A stretch of 64,000 bases of DNA from Micromonospora echinofusca (GCF_900091445.1 NZ_LT607733.1:806001-870000), one strand, 5' to 3'; shown: positions 33,583 through 43,155, counted from the stretch's first letter. Notes: a model not told the origin generated them from the sequence alone. Numbers and translations: made by a program.

Positions 33583-34281
33583 GTGCTGCTTGACCCGGAG
33601 ACCGAGAACGACGTCGCCTACGAGCTGTGCCAGCTCCTCGGCCGCGCGATCCTACCCATCCGCCGGACCGACGCCGGGCCGGCGGACGACCGGGGCGAGG
33701 GCACCGCGTTCCTCTACACCGGGCAGGGGCGGGAACACCTGCTGACCGCCGACGCGCTCACCCGCGCCGGGGCGGGGGAGATCGGGCTGCGGGCGAGCGT
33801 GACCGAGCCGGCCGGGGTGGCTGCCCACGCCGTGGCCCTGCCCGACCTCGCCGACCGGTGGCGGCACCACGGGGATCTCGGCGTCGCCGTCCTGCCCACC
33901 GTCGCGTTGCACGAGCACGCGGCCGGGGAGGGCTGGCGGTGGCGTACCCAACAGGTGCCGGACGCGATCGCGGCCGATCGGGACGCGATCGCCCGGATCG
34001 GCGCGGAGCCTGGATCGGCGGTCGTGCTGGCCCACGGCGTCGGCGCGGGGGGCGCCCGGCCGCTGGAGGTGGCGATCGAGCGGGTGGCGCGCGTGGGTGG
34101 CGTCGTGCGGCTCATGGCGGAGCTGCCGGCCGGCTACCTGGGCGCGCCGGTGTTCGGCGTGCAGGCCGGCGGCGACGGCGAGGTGGGGCTGCGGTGCCTG
34201 GGCCTGGTGCTGCCGGCGCGCGACGGCGGCCACCCGCTGGCCACCTTCGACCGCATCCGGGCGGCCGTCGACGCGTCGTGA
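33583..34281 (+). CDS. Hypothetical protein, degenerate trypsin-like fold possible
   Basis: A 232-residue soluble protein. GEGTAFLYTGQGREHLLTAD near residue 35 parallels the GTGF...LLTxxH start of trypsin-like domains, DLGVAVLP (about 100) the DLAVL strand, and GYLGAPVFGVQ (about 185) the GxSGxPV loop. However, the catalytic His and Ser are replaced (TADAL and YLGA), so if the fold is right it is a pseudo-protease. This assignment is inference. GTG 33583 is the best start; the longer frame covers the tRNA-proximal non-coding region. Confidence 0.55.
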   Translation: MLLDPETENDVAYELCQLLGRAILPIRRTDAGPADDRGEGTAFLYTGQGREHLLTADALTRAGAGEIGLRASVTEPAGVAAHAVALPDLADRWRHHGDLGVAVLPTVALHEHAAGEGWRWRTQQVPDAIAADRDAIARIGAEPGSAVVLAHGVGAGGARPLEVAIERVARVGGVVRLMAELPAGYLGAPVFGVQAGGDGEVGLRCLGLVLPARDGGHPLATFDRIRAAVDAS

Positions 34282-34327
34282 GGCCGGTGGACCGTCGGCG
34301 AGGGCGTGATCGGCGGGCGGGCGGCGC

Positions 34328-35365
34328 TCAGCCGCCCTGCGCGGGGGCGTCCGCCGGGTCGGCCTCGTCCGCCGGCTGCCGGCTCGCCGGTGGGCGCTCC
34401 CCGGCGCGGGCCGTCGGCCCAGCGTCGAAGAACGCGTCGGCCCAGCGTCCGACCTCCTGGAAGACCTTTTCCCGTACGGCGGTGCCGGAGAGCGTGAGGT
34501 CGTGCATCCCGCCGTCGAAGCGCGCCACGGTGACGTGCCGGCCGAGGCGGGGAGCCCAGCGGACCATGTGCTCGACGTCCAGGACGGCGTCGGCGAGCGC
34601 GGCCGACTCGTGCCACTTCTTTCCCCGGAACGAGCGGGTCGAGCAGGCGAGCAGCACCGGCACCTGGATGTCCAGGCCGGCGCGGAGCTGCCGCTGGGCG
34701 CTGCGGATGGCGTTCAGCCAGCCGGCCCGCACGGGGAATCCGGCGAGCGGCTTCCAGGTCAGGTCGTAGTTCCACTCGCCGTGGTGCTCGGCGTGGATGC
34801 TCTCGCTGTAGACCGTGCCCAGCCCGAACGGCAGCACCCGGCGCGGTGCCCGACGGCCCAGCCGGCTAACGGCGGCGGCGAGCGGTCGGCGTACCAGCCA
34901 GGGGGCGTTGATGTCGAAGAAGGGGCTGTTCAGGAAGAGCCCGTCGATGATCCCGGCGTCGCGGCGGGCGTGCGCCCACAGCGGCAGGATCAGCCCACCG
35001 GTGGAGTGGCCCATCGCGAGCAGCGTGTCGTGACCGTCGTCCTCACGGATGATCCGCGCGGCGGCGTCCAGCTCGGGGAAGTAGTCGCTGAGGTCGCGAC
35101 AGAAGTTCGCCGTCTGGTGGGGCCGCAGGCTGCGTCCGTACTTGCGCAGGTCGAGGGCGTAGAAGTCCCATCCGCGCTCGGCGAAGAAGTCACCGAGGTG
35201 GCCCTGGAAGAAGTAGTCGGTGAAGCCGTGCACGTAGAGCACGGCCCGCCCCGTCGGGCGGTCGGCCCGGCGACGGACCAGGGTGGCGACCACCGGTCCC
35301 TCGTCGTCGGTGCCCAGGTCGATCGTCTGCCGCTCGTACGGCGGGCCCAGCACGTCCGGTTCCAC
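34328..35365 (-). CDS. Alpha/beta hydrolase
   Basis: A 345-residue serine hydrolase of the monoacylglycerol-lipase/lysophospholipase-like type. AVLYVHGFTDYFFQGHLGDF supplies the oxyanion strand, GHSTGG (about residue 122) the nucleophile elbow, and DGGMHDLTLSG (about 305) the catalytic His. A Pro/Ala-rich tail of about 35 residues follows. GTG 35365 gives the family-like start VEPDVLGPPYE; longer frames extend into low-similarity sequence. No signal peptide. Confidence 0.85.
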   Translation of the reverse strand: MEPDVLGPPYERQTIDLGTDDEGPVVATLVRRRADRPTGRAVLYVHGFTDYFFQGHLGDFFAERGWDFYALDLRKYGRSLRPHQTANFCRDLSDYFPELDAAARIIREDDGHDTLLAMGHSTGGLILPLWAHARRDAGIIDGLFLNSPFFDINAPWLVRRPLAAAVSRLGRRAPRRVLPFGLGTVYSESIHAEHHGEWNYDLTWKPLAGFPVRAGWLNAIRSAQRQLRAGLDIQVPVLLACSTRSFRGKKWHESAALADAVLDVEHMVRWAPRLGRHVTVARFDGGMHDLTLSGTAVREKVFQEVGRWADAFFDAGPTARAGERPPASRQPADEADPADAPAQGG

Positions 35366-35463
35366 GACCGCGACGGTACGCCGGGAAGCTACCGGGCGGT
35401 AGCCCCGGGTGCCGTCCGGCCCCGCCCGCCCGCACCCGGCGGACGGGGCCTCAGGCGTACGTC

Positions 35464-35880
35464 TCAGACGGTCTCGGCCTCGGCGCGGGCCGGGTCGGTG
35501 TCGGGCTCGGCCTCGACGACCGGCGGGGGTACGTCGCGCAGGTGCTTGTTGTGCCGCGGCTCCTGCTTGGTCTTCGCGTCGTTGAGCCGCCGCCGCAGGT
35601 CGTCCCGGACGTCGTTCAGCGCGGCGTGCAGGTCCTCCTCGCCGGAGGTGGTGACGATCTTCTGGCGGCCGGCGATCCAGCACTCCAGGGTGACCTTCTG
35701 ACCCTTGGCCTCCCGATCCTTGACCGACACCTCCAGCTCGGTGGCGTCGGCGTGGAACCCGGCCAGCCGCGAGTCGAGCGTGGCGAACTGCTCCGCGATC
35801 CAGTTCCGGTCGCCCTGGGAGAACCCCGCGCCGACCCGCAGGCATTCCGCCACGGTGGCCGGGTTCGCGACGGCGCTCAT
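35464..35880 (-). CDS. Ribosome-hibernation-factor-like protein (HPF/RaiA family)
   Basis: A 138-residue protein whose central part, ADATELEVSVKDREAKGQ with VTLECWIAGRQKIVTTSGEE and DLHAALNDVRDDLRRRLNDA, follows the beta-alpha-beta-beta-beta-alpha pattern of the HPF/RaiA family. These bind the 30S decoding region and silence or pair ribosomes in stationary phase. It lacks the long C-terminal dimerisation domain, so it would be a short form. The acidic tail is variable. Its ATG overlaps the stop of a 17-codon upstream frame. Confidence 0.72.
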   Translation of the reverse strand: MSAVANPATVAECLRVGAGFSQGDRNWIAEQFATLDSRLAGFHADATELEVSVKDREAKGQKVTLECWIAGRQKIVTTSGEEDLHAALNDVRDDLRRRLNDAKTKQEPRHNKHLRDVPPPVVEAEPDTDPARAEAETV

Positions 35881-35930
35881 CGCCGCACCTCGCCCGAGAC
35901 GGTGGCGGCTGCGGTGCTGGTCATCTTCAT
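35877..35930 (-). CDS. Possible 17-residue leader peptide coupled to HPF-like gene
   Basis: ATG 35930 with GAGAGGTC seven bases upstream opens a 17-codon frame (MKMTSTAAATVSGEVRR) whose TGA overlaps the ATG of the HPF-like gene (ATGA). Start, ribosome site and overlap all fit; only its small size and unknown conservation argue against it. Confidence 0.45.
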   Translation of the reverse strand: MKMTSTAAATVSGEVRR

Positions 35931-36174
35931 GATCGCTGACCTCTCGTTCGTCGTGCTGTCGGCGGTGCGGTTGATCGGCTCCATACCCCGTCACGCTCCG
36001 TCCGGAACGTGACGCCTCACCCCGGGCGCGGCGCCCGGCTGCGCTCCCGCCGGACGGCGGGGCCTGGTGCTGCGGCCGTCGCCGGCGGGGCGGCTCGCCT
36101 CCAGATCATCGGACCGATCGCGCGGGCTCCCCAGGGCCGACCGGCTCTAGCACACCGGGACCTTGATCAGGTTC

Positions 36175-36202
36175 TTGTCCACAGGCGGTCCCGTTGTCCA
36201 CA
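36175..36202 (+). promoter_or_regulatory. Two tandem DnaA boxes upstream of ssb paralogue
   Basis: TTGTCCACA occurs exactly at 36175-36183 and 36194-36202, same orientation, 19 bases centre to centre. This is the perfect high-GC actinomycete DnaA box. They lie about 100 bases before the ssb start in the otherwise gene-free 35931-36299 region, which shows no other feature I can name. Confidence 0.7.
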
Positions 36203-36299
36203 GGTCGACGCGCGGTGCTGGCGCGTCCCCGCGTCGAGGGCCCAGGCTCGGCACCGAGTCGACTCGCCATGGCAAGCCCGATCTCCCCCTGGAGGGACG

Positions 36300-37094
36300 A
36301 TGTTCGACACCTACGTCACGATCGTGGGCAACGTGTTGACCGCGCCGGAATGGCGTCGCACCACCCAGAGCAACACCCTGGTGGCCAACTTCAAGGTCGC
36401 CTCGACCGCCCGCCGCCTCGACCGCGACAGCGGGCGCTGGGTCGACGGCAACAGCCTGCGCGTCCGGGTCAACTGCTGGCGCAAGCTCGCCGAGGGGGTG
36501 GCCGCCTCCGTGATGGTCGGCGACCCGGTGGTGGTCTGCGGCCGGCTCTACACCCGCGACTGGACCGACGACGCCGGCAACCACCGCTCGCTCTACGAGC
36601 TGGAGGCCGTCGCCGTCGGTCACGACCTGTCCCGGGGCCGCAGCCGGTTCCAGCGCAACCGGCCGACGATGACGACCAGCACCGTCGAGGACGCCGAGGC
36701 AGAGCACCGGGTGCACGGCGAGGCGACCGAGCCGGTGCCGGACGAGGAGGCCCCCGTCCTGCCCGACCGCCGGCCGCTCGACGACGACTTCGACCCCGAC
36801 TTCGGCGCGTTCGCCGGTCACGGCCGGCCGGCCGGCGCCACCGGCGACGGCCCCCTCGACCCCTTCGACGACCCGGCGGACGACCCCCACGGCGGGGAGC
36901 CCGACGGGCCGGCGCCGGAGGCCGACGGCCCGGCGCCGGTGACCGACCCGCCGGAGGACGCCCCGGATACCCGGAGTGGTCTAAGCGACGTGGCCCTGGG
37001 GGAGTCGGGCCCGTCGTCCGAGGAGGCCGAGGCGGGCGTCTCCCCGACCGGCCGTGGCCGCCGGGGCCGGGGGCGGGTGCCGCAGCCCGTGTGA
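36300..37094 (+). CDS. ssb: Single-stranded DNA-binding protein paralogue
   Basis: A 264-residue protein with an N-terminal OB fold (residues 1-110): MFDTYVTIVGNVLTAPEWRR, VANFKVAST, LRVRVNCWRKLAEGVAAS and VVVCGRLYTRDW are canonical SSB strands. The remaining 150 residues are Pro/Asp/Gly-rich and disordered, ending GRGRVPQPV; the acidic DDxPF partner-binding tip of housekeeping SSB is missing. That suggests a secondary SSB, such as those tied to competence or sporulation in actinomycetes. ATG 36300 follows GGAGGGACG. Two DnaA boxes lie upstream. Confidence 0.9.
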   Translation: MFDTYVTIVGNVLTAPEWRRTTQSNTLVANFKVASTARRLDRDSGRWVDGNSLRVRVNCWRKLAEGVAASVMVGDPVVVCGRLYTRDWTDDAGNHRSLYELEAVAVGHDLSRGRSRFQRNRPTMTTSTVEDAEAEHRVHGEATEPVPDEEAPVLPDRRPLDDDFDPDFGAFAGHGRPAGATGDGPLDPFDDPADDPHGGEPDGPAPEADGPAPVTDPPEDAPDTRSGLSDVALGESGPSSEEAEAGVSPTGRGRRGRGRVPQPV

Positions 37095-37515
37095 CCGCCC
37101 GCGCCCGGGTGGCACGACGGGGGCGGGGTGGCGCCGGCGATGCCGTCGTCACCCCGCGTGTCCCCCGGGCGCTCCGGTGAGTCGCGGTGCTGTCGCGGCG
37201 GGCGGTCTTCTGGGTGCTGGCCGATCGCGGCCGGGTCATGCGTGATCGTTCGCGCGGCAGCCGGGCGTCCACCGTCGTTCCGCCCGGGGCGACGTCAAAC
37301 GATCACGGGCGTCGCGCTCGACGCGCGCCCTTCCGCTGGACCCTCGCCCGACCAGCCCCGAGCGGGCAGGCGGTCGACCGGACCGTCGGGGAGGCGGAGT
37401 GTCCGGTGGGGTCCGGGCGATCGGGGACGACGACCGCCGGGGCACGGGTGGTCGGGTGTTCGGCCGGGGACGGGGTGGGCGCTCGGCTAGGCTGGCCGGC
37501 CGGAGGTGGTGGCGG
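37095..37515. other. Intergenic stretch before cobD
   Basis: No gene seen. A long-range inverted repeat GTGATCGTT (about 37242) / AACGATCAC (about 37299) is present. No cobalamin riboswitch B12 box is recognised. GC-rich with a few GGGGAGG-like runs. Confidence 0.4.
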
Positions 37516-38631
37516 GTGCGACAGGCGACGCCGGTGGCGACCGCGGCGGGACTGGTCGCGGGGTACGCCCTCGACGCGCTCCTGGGCGACCCCCGTCGGT
37601 ACCACCCCGTGGCCGGCTTCGGCCGCACCGCCGGGGCCCTGGAACGGCGGATGTACCGTCCGGACCGGCTGGCCGGAACGGCGTTCACCGCGCTGGCCGT
37701 CGGCGCGCCGGTGCTGCTCGGGGTGGCCGCGACGGTCGCCACCCGCCGCCGGCCGGTGGCCCGGGCCGCGCTGGTCGCCGCCGGCACCTGGACCGTGCTC
37801 GGCGGGCGTACGCTGCGGCACGAGGCCACCGTCATGGGCCGTGCGCTGCGCGCGGGCGACCTCCCGGCCGCCCGGCAGCGGCTCGGCCACCTCTGCGGCC
37901 GGGACCCGTCCGCGCTCGACGAGCCCGAGCTGGCCCGCGCCACCGTCGAGTCGCTCGCCGAGAACACCTCGGACGCGGTCGTCGCCCCGCTGCTGTGGGG
38001 CGCCGTCGCGGGGCTGCCCGGCCTGCTCGGCTACCGCGCTGCGAACACGCTCGACGCGATGGTGGGTCACCGCTCGCCTCGGTACGCCCGGTTCGGCACC
38101 CCCGCCGCCCGCCTCGACGACCTGCTCAACCTGGTGCCCGCACGGCTGACGGGCCTGCTCACCATCGCGGTCGCGCCCACCGCGCACGGCGACCGGGACC
38201 GCGCGCTGCACGTGTGGCGTCGGGACCGCAACGACCATCCCAGCCCGAACGCCGGGCAGTGCGAGGCGGCGATGGCCGGCGCCCTCGGCGTACGGCTGGG
38301 CGGGCGCAACGTCTACTTCGGCCGCTCCGAGGTGCGCCCGTTCCTCGGCGACGGGCCCCGGCCCGAGGCGCGGCACCTCAAGCGGGCCGCCCGGATCTCC
38401 GGCGCCGTCGGGCTTGCCGCGCTCGGGCTGGCCGCCGCCTACCCGCTCACGCTCGGGCGGCTGACGGGCGCCCTCGGCCGCCGAGCCCTGCACCCCAACG
38501 TCTTCGGCCGCGGCGTTTCCGGCCGCGTCCCCGGGCGGGCCGTCGTTGCGGGCCGCGTCGTCGCCGGCCGCACCATCCTCGGGCGGGGCGGGGGCGGCGC
38601 GGGCGCGGCCGGGCTCGGGAGCCACCGGTGA
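37516..38631 (+). CDS. cobD: Adenosylcobinamide-phosphate synthase (CobD/CbiB)
   Basis: Attaches the aminopropanol linker to adenosylcobyric acid; integral membrane enzyme. The 371-residue protein has [20 protein letters not shown] at the start, [20 protein letters not shown] and [20 protein letters not shown] in the middle, and [20 protein letters not shown] near residue 250, all family hallmarks. The C-terminal ~50 residues are a Gly/Arg-rich extension not needed for the fold. GTG 37516; the frame upstream is not family-like. Overlaps cobQ by GTGA. Confidence 0.93.
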   Translation: MRQATPVATAAGLVAGYALDALLGDPRRYHPVAGFGRTAGALERRMYRPDRLAGTAFTALAVGAPVLLGVAATVATRRRPVARAALVAAGTWTVLGGRTLRHEATVMGRALRAGDLPAARQRLGHLCGRDPSALDEPELARATVESLAENTSDAVVAPLLWGAVAGLPGLLGYRAANTLDAMVGHRSPRYARFGTPAARLDDLLNLVPARLTGLLTIAVAPTAHGDRDRALHVWRRDRNDHPSPNAGQCEAAMAGALGVRLGGRNVYFGRSEVRPFLGDGPRPEARHLKRAARISGAVGLAALGLAAAYPLTLGRLTGALGRRALHPNVFGRGVSGRVPGRAVVAGRVVAGRTILGRGGGGAGAAGLGSHR

Positions 38632-40172
38632 GCGGCGGCCTGCTGGTCGCCGGCACCACCTCCGACGCGGGCAAGAGCGTGCTCACCGCCGGCATCTGCC
38701 GCTGGCTGCACCGCCGGGGCGTGAAGGTGGCGCCGTTCAAGGCGCAGAACATGTCCAACAACTCGGCCGTCGTCGTCGGCCCGGACGGCCGGGGCGGCGA
38801 GATCGGGCGGGCCCAGGCGATGCAGGCCGCCGCCTGCGGCCTCGCCCCCGACCTGCGGTTCAACCCGGTGCTGCTCAAGCCCGGCAGCGATCTGGCCAGT
38901 CAGGTCGTGCTGCTCGGCGAGGCGGTCGACACGGTCACCGCCGGCAACTTCCGCGAGCTGCGGCCCCGGCTCGCCGAGACGGCGTACGCGGCGCTCGCCG
39001 AGTTGCGGGCCGCGTACGACGTGGTGATCTGCGAGGGGGCCGGCAGCCCGGCGGAGATCAACCTGCGGGCCGGCGACTACGTCAACATGGGCCTGGCCCG
39101 GCACGCCAACCTGCCCACGATCGTGGTCGGCGACATCGACCGGGGCGGGGTCTTCGCCTCGATGTTCGGCACCCTCGCACTGCTGGACCCGGCCGACCAG
39201 GCGCTGATCGCCGGCTTCGTGATCAACAAGTTCCGGGGCGACCTCGGACTCCTCCAGCCGGGGCTGGACATGCTGCGCCAGGTCACCGGTCGCCCCACGT
39301 ACGGGGTGCTGCCCTGGGCGCTCGACCTCTGGCTCGACGCGGAGGACTCGCTCGCGTACGGCCGCGTGCTCGGCCGACCGGCCGCCCCGCGCGGCACCGA
39401 CTGGCTGGACGTGGCCGTGGTCCGGCTGCCCCGGATCAGCAACGCCACCGACGTCGAGGCGCTCGCCACCGAGCCGGGCGTACGGGTCCGGTTGACCGTC
39501 GAGCCCGCCGAACTGGCCGCCGCCGACCTGGTCGTACTGCCCGGCTCGAAGTCGACCGTGGCCGACCTGGCCTGGCTGCGGCAGACCGGGCTGGCCGACG
39601 CCGTACTGGCGCACGTGGCGGCGGGCAGGCCGCTGCTCGGCATCTGCGGCGGCTTCCAGATGCTGGCCCGGGCGATCCACGACCCCGTGGAGAGCCGGCA
39701 GGGGAGCGTACCGGGGCTGGGCCTGCTGCCGATCGAGATCACCTTCGACCCGCGCAAGACCGTCCGCCAGTCGACCGGCACCGCCGGCGGCGACGTCCCC
39801 GTGCGGGGCTACGAGATCCACCACGGGTACGTGTCCCACGCCGACCCGGCGCTGACCCCGCTGCTGACCTGCGCGGACGGCAGCGGCGAGGGGGCTGTGC
39901 TGGGCGCCGTGCACGGCACCCACTGGCACGGCGCCTTCGAGTCCGACGGGTTCCGCCGCCGCTTCCTGACCGAGGTGGCCCGACTAGCCGGTCGGACCGG
40001 CTTCACGGTGGCCCCCGACACGACCTTCGCCGCCGTCCGCGAGCGTTCCCTGGACCTGCTCGGCGACCTGGTGGAGGAGCACCTCGACACCGACGCCCTC
40101 TGGCACCTCGTCGAGTCCGGCCCGCCCGCCACCCTCCCCTTCATCCCACCCGGAGCCCCAGGAACCCCCTGA
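38628..40172 (+). CDS. cobQ: Cobyric acid synthase (CobQ)
   Basis: Amidates the b, d, e and g side chains of adenosylcobyrinic a,c-diamide using glutamine and ATP. The 514-residue protein has an N-terminal dethiobiotin-synthetase-like domain ([45 protein letters not shown]) and a C-terminal triad-type glutaminase with the nucleophile Cys in GICGGFQML (about residue 345) and His in [11 protein letters not shown]. All expected catalytic residues are present, unlike CobB in this window. GTG start overlaps the cobD stop. Confidence 0.95.
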   Translation: MSGGLLVAGTTSDAGKSVLTAGICRWLHRRGVKVAPFKAQNMSNNSAVVVGPDGRGGEIGRAQAMQAAACGLAPDLRFNPVLLKPGSDLASQVVLLGEAVDTVTAGNFRELRPRLAETAYAALAELRAAYDVVICEGAGSPAEINLRAGDYVNMGLARHANLPTIVVGDIDRGGVFASMFGTLALLDPADQALIAGFVINKFRGDLGLLQPGLDMLRQVTGRPTYGVLPWALDLWLDAEDSLAYGRVLGRPAAPRGTDWLDVAVVRLPRISNATDVEALATEPGVRVRLTVEPAELAAADLVVLPGSKSTVADLAWLRQTGLADAVLAHVAAGRPLLGICGGFQMLARAIHDPVESRQGSVPGLGLLPIEITFDPRKTVRQSTGTAGGDVPVRGYEIHHGYVSHADPALTPLLTCADGSGEGAVLGAVHGTHWHGAFESDGFRRRFLTEVARLAGRTGFTVAPDTTFAAVRERSLDLLGDLVEEHLDTDALWHLVESGPPATLPFIPPGAPGTP

Positions 40173-40261
40173 CCCACCCCGCCCTGCCGTCCACCGGCAC
40201 CCCGCGCTCTCGCACCCCCGGCACCCCCGGTGCGCCCCGTATGCCGCATGCCGCGTCTCGG

Positions 40262-40322
40262 AATGATCAAGAGGTTTGCGTCCTGTGGAAACCCGGATCA
40301 GGGCGCAAACCTCTTGATCATT
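40262..40322. repeat. Perfect 19-bp inverted repeat
   Basis: AATGATCAAGAGGTTTGCG (40262-40280) and its exact inverse (40304-40322) with a 23-base spacer. AT-rich for this genome. Either the cobQ terminator or a dispersed palindromic (REP-like) element. Confidence 0.75.
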
Positions 40323-40323
40323 G

Positions 40324-40365
40324 GCTGCGGGCTGCGGGCTGCGGGCTGCGAGGTGCGGGCTGCGC
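40324..40365. repeat. 7-bp tandem repeat array
   Basis: Six units of about GCTGCGG, the first three perfect, starting one base after the inverted repeat. Non-coding. Confidence 0.7.
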
Positions 40366-40396
40366 GGGTGCGGGGCGAGAGGGCGGGACGGTGGGC

Positions 40397-40798
40397 TCAG
40401 GGGCGGATGTCGGCGGGGCGGTCGGACATGGGCAGTCCCGCCTCGCGCCACGCCTGTACGCCGCCGATCATGTCGGTCGCGCGGTGCAGCCCGAGCGCCC
40501 GCAGGCTCGCCACGGCGAGGCTGGAGCTGTAGCCCTGGCGGCACACCACCACGATGCGCTGGTCGTACCCGGTGGCCTCGGGGATCCGCCAGGCGCTGGC
40601 CGGATCGAGCCGCCATTCCAGCACCGTCCGGTCGATCACGATGGCGCCGGGGAGGTCGCCCTGCTCCCGCCGCTGCGCGTCGGTGCGGGTGTCGACCAGC
40701 AACGCGCCGGTACGGACCGCCTCGACGGTCTGGTGCGGGGTCAGCCGGCGTACCCCGGCGCGGGCCTGTTCCAGGAGGGCGTCGACGCCCGGACTCAT
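40397..40798 (-). CDS. Rhodanese-like protein
   Basis: A 133-residue single-domain rhodanese. LLVDTRTDAQRREQGDLPGA near residues 33-52 and the active-site loop VVVCRQGYSSSL (Cys about residue 85) are conserved, followed by GGVQAWREAGLP at the end. Such proteins carry persulfide sulfur; the acceptor is unknown. ATG 40798 is chosen; the frame extends farther upstream without family resemblance. Confidence 0.88.
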   Translation of the reverse strand: MSPGVDALLEQARAGVRRLTPHQTVEAVRTGALLVDTRTDAQRREQGDLPGAIVIDRTVLEWRLDPASAWRIPEATGYDQRIVVVCRQGYSSSLAVASLRALGLHRATDMIGGVQAWREAGLPMSDRPADIRP

Positions 40799-41012
40799 CA
40801 CGCTGTGGGACACCAGCAGATCATCCCGCTCCGTTCCGGGCTCCGCCCGACGAACGCCCCGGCCCAGCCGACGACCGCTCGTTCGGGCGACCCCCGATCG
40901 GAGCGCTTTGACGGGCACGCAGGGCCGCCCACGTCAGCGGACCGGCGGCTGCGCCGACGCGCTTGCGACCCGCGCGCTGGTCGGGCATCCGGGGCTGGCT
41001 ACCGTCGGCCAC

Positions 41013-41636
41013 GTGGCGGTGGCGGTGATCGAGGCGTACGACCGGCTGGCCCGGCGGGTGCTCGCCGGGCCGGCGCGGTTGGGACGGACCCGGCTGGTGG
41101 CGGTGGACGGGCCGAGCGGCGCGGGCAAGAGCGCGTTCGCGGCGCGGCTCGCGGACGCCCTCGCCGCCCTGCCCGGCGGTGGTCCGGTGCCGGTGGTGCA
41201 CACCGACGACCTGCTGGACGGCTGGGACGACCAGCTCACCTTCTGGCCCCGGCTGGAGGAGTGGGTGCTCGGGCCGCTGCGCGCCGGGCGGCCGGGGGCG
41301 TACCGCCGGTACAGCTGGGTGCGCCGGAGTTTCCTGCCGCGCCCGGTGCCGGTCCCGGTCGCGCCGGTGCTCCTCGTCGAGGGCGTGAGCGCGGCGCGGG
41401 CAGCGGTCGCCGCGGACCTCACCCTGGCCGTCTTCGTCACCGCCCCGGCGCCGCTGCGGCTGGCCCGGGCGCTGGAGCGCGACGGCCGGGCGATCCTGCC
41501 GGAGCTGCGCCGCTGGCACCTCGGGGAGCGGGCGCACTTCGCCGTTGACGGCACCGAGGCGCGCGCGGACCTGCTGGTCGACGGCGCCCCGGGCCTGCCG
41601 CACGACGCCGCCCGCTACTACGTCCGCCGCCGCTGA
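41013..41636 (+). CDS. Uridine-kinase-like P-loop kinase
   Basis: A 207-residue P-loop protein. LVAVDGPSGAGKSAFAARLA (about residues 23-42) is the Walker A loop, VVHTDDLLDGWDDQ the substrate-binding Asp segment, and VLLVEGVSA the Walker B-like strand. Layout matches the uridine kinase/phosphoribulokinase superfamily, but the substrate cannot be fixed from sequence. GTG at 41013, 41019 or 41025 could be the start. Confidence 0.8.
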   Translation: MAVAVIEAYDRLARRVLAGPARLGRTRLVAVDGPSGAGKSAFAARLADALAALPGGGPVPVVHTDDLLDGWDDQLTFWPRLEEWVLGPLRAGRPGAYRRYSWVRRSFLPRPVPVPVAPVLLVEGVSAARAAVAADLTLAVFVTAPAPLRLARALERDGRAILPELRRWHLGERAHFAVDGTEARADLLVDGAPGLPHDAARYYVRRR

Positions 41637-41701
41637 GGCCCTCTCCGGAGGTGAGCGGTCGCGGCGGGCTCGGGCGGTGCGGTCGGTAAGGCCGGCATAC
41701 G

Positions 41702-43078
41702 ATGCCGGTCATGACCACACCGATCATGTCCGAGTCCGAGGTCCGGGCCGCCGTCGAGCGGGAGATGCCCGGCGTCCGCGCCGACCTGGAACGTCTCGTC
41801 CGCATCCCCGGCATCGCGTTCGAGGGCTTCGACCACTCGCACGTGGAGCGCTCCGCCGAGGCGGTGGCCGAACTGCTGCGTGGCTGCGGTCTCGACGTCG
41901 AGATCGTGCGCTCCGGTGGCCAGCCGGCGGTCATCGGCAAGAAGGCGGCTCCGCCCGGGGCGCCGACGGTGCTGCTCTACGCCCACCACGACGTGCAGCC
42001 GGTCGGCGACCTGACGTTGTGGGAGTCGGACCCGTTCGAGCCGGTGGAGCGCGAGGGGCGGCTCTACGGTCGGGGCGCCGCCGACGACAAGGCCGGCATC
42101 ATGGCGCACGTGGCGGCGCTGCGCGCGTACGGTGACGCGCTGCCGGTCGGCGTGGTGCTCTTCATCGAGGGCGAGGAGGAGTACGGCTCCGACTCGCTGG
42201 AGCGGCTGCTCGCCGAGCACCGCGACGAGATCGCCTCGGACGTGATCGTCATCGCCGACTCCGCGAACTGGGACATCGGCGTACCGGCGCTGACCACCTC
42301 CCTGCGCGGCATCGTCAACTGCTTCGTGGAGGTGCGCACCCTCGACCACGCCGTGCACAGCGGCATGTACGGCGGCGCCGTGCCGGACGCGTTGACCGCC
42401 CTGGCGCGGCTGTTGGCGACCCTGCACACCGACGCCGGCGACGTGGCGGTCGACGGGCTGGCCGCCCGGGAGGGCGCGAGCGTCGACTACCCCGAGGACC
42501 GGTTCCGCGTCGAGGCCGGGCTGGCCGAGGGCGTGAGCCTCATCGGCACCGGGCGGATCACCGACCGGCTCTGGACCAAGCCCGCGCTGGCGGTGCTCGG
42601 CATCGACGCCCCGGCCACCGGGGAGGCGCCGAACGCGCTGGTGCCGACCGCCAAGGCCAAGCTGAGCGTACGGCTGGCGCCGGGAGACGACCCGAAGCGG
42701 GCGTACGCGGCCCTGCGCGCGCACCTGGAGAAGCACGCCCCCTGGGGTGCCCAGGTGACGCTCACCTTCGAACACGACGGCGACCCGTGCGTCATCGACG
42801 CGTCCGGCCCGATGTTCGACGCGGCCCGCTCGGCGTTCCGGACCGCGTGGGACGGCATCGACCCGGTGGACCTCGGCATCGGCGGCTCGATCCCGTTCAT
42901 CGCCACCTTCCAGGAGATGTTCCCCCGCGCGGCGATCCTGGTGACCGGCGTGGAGGACCCGCACGCCCGGGCGCACGGTCCGAACGAGAGCCTGCACCTC
43001 GGGGAGTTCGCCCGGGTCTGCCTGGCCGAGGCCCTGCTGCTCAGGAACGTGGCCGAGGCGGGCGTCGACGGGCGGTAG
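41702..43078 (+). CDS. M20 family metallopeptidase (dipeptidase-type)
   Basis: A 458-residue di-zinc peptidase. Metal ligands are seen in YAHHDVQP (about residue 92), GAADDKAG (about 125), the catalytic/ligand Glu pair in EGEEEYGS (about 160), ADSANW (about 190) and the C-terminal His in ARAHGPNESLH (about 430). The dimerisation domain between about 205 and 320 is complete. Related proteins split small peptides and may recycle cell-wall peptides. ATG at 41702 or 41711. Confidence 0.92.
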   Translation: MPVMTTPIMSESEVRAAVEREMPGVRADLERLVRIPGIAFEGFDHSHVERSAEAVAELLRGCGLDVEIVRSGGQPAVIGKKAAPPGAPTVLLYAHHDVQPVGDLTLWESDPFEPVEREGRLYGRGAADDKAGIMAHVAALRAYGDALPVGVVLFIEGEEEYGSDSLERLLAEHRDEIASDVIVIADSANWDIGVPALTTSLRGIVNCFVEVRTLDHAVHSGMYGGAVPDALTALARLLATLHTDAGDVAVDGLAAREGASVDYPEDRFRVEAGLAEGVSLIGTGRITDRLWTKPALAVLGIDAPATGEAPNALVPTAKAKLSVRLAPGDDPKRAYAALRAHLEKHAPWGAQVTLTFEHDGDPCVIDASGPMFDAARSAFRTAWDGIDPVDLGIGGSIPFIATFQEMFPRAAILVTGVEDPHARAHGPNESLHLGEFARVCLAEALLLRNVAEAGVDGR

Positions 43079-43155
43079 GTGTCGGAACCGTAACTTCCGG
43101 GTCGATGTGGGAGTTTGCGGTGTGTCGCCCGTGGGGTTGTTATAGCCTCTCGAAC

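Noticed and set aside
37095..37515. Cobalamin riboswitch before cobD, and before cobB at 45968-46198
   Set aside because: I looked for the B12 box and the conserved core and found nothing convincing on either strand.
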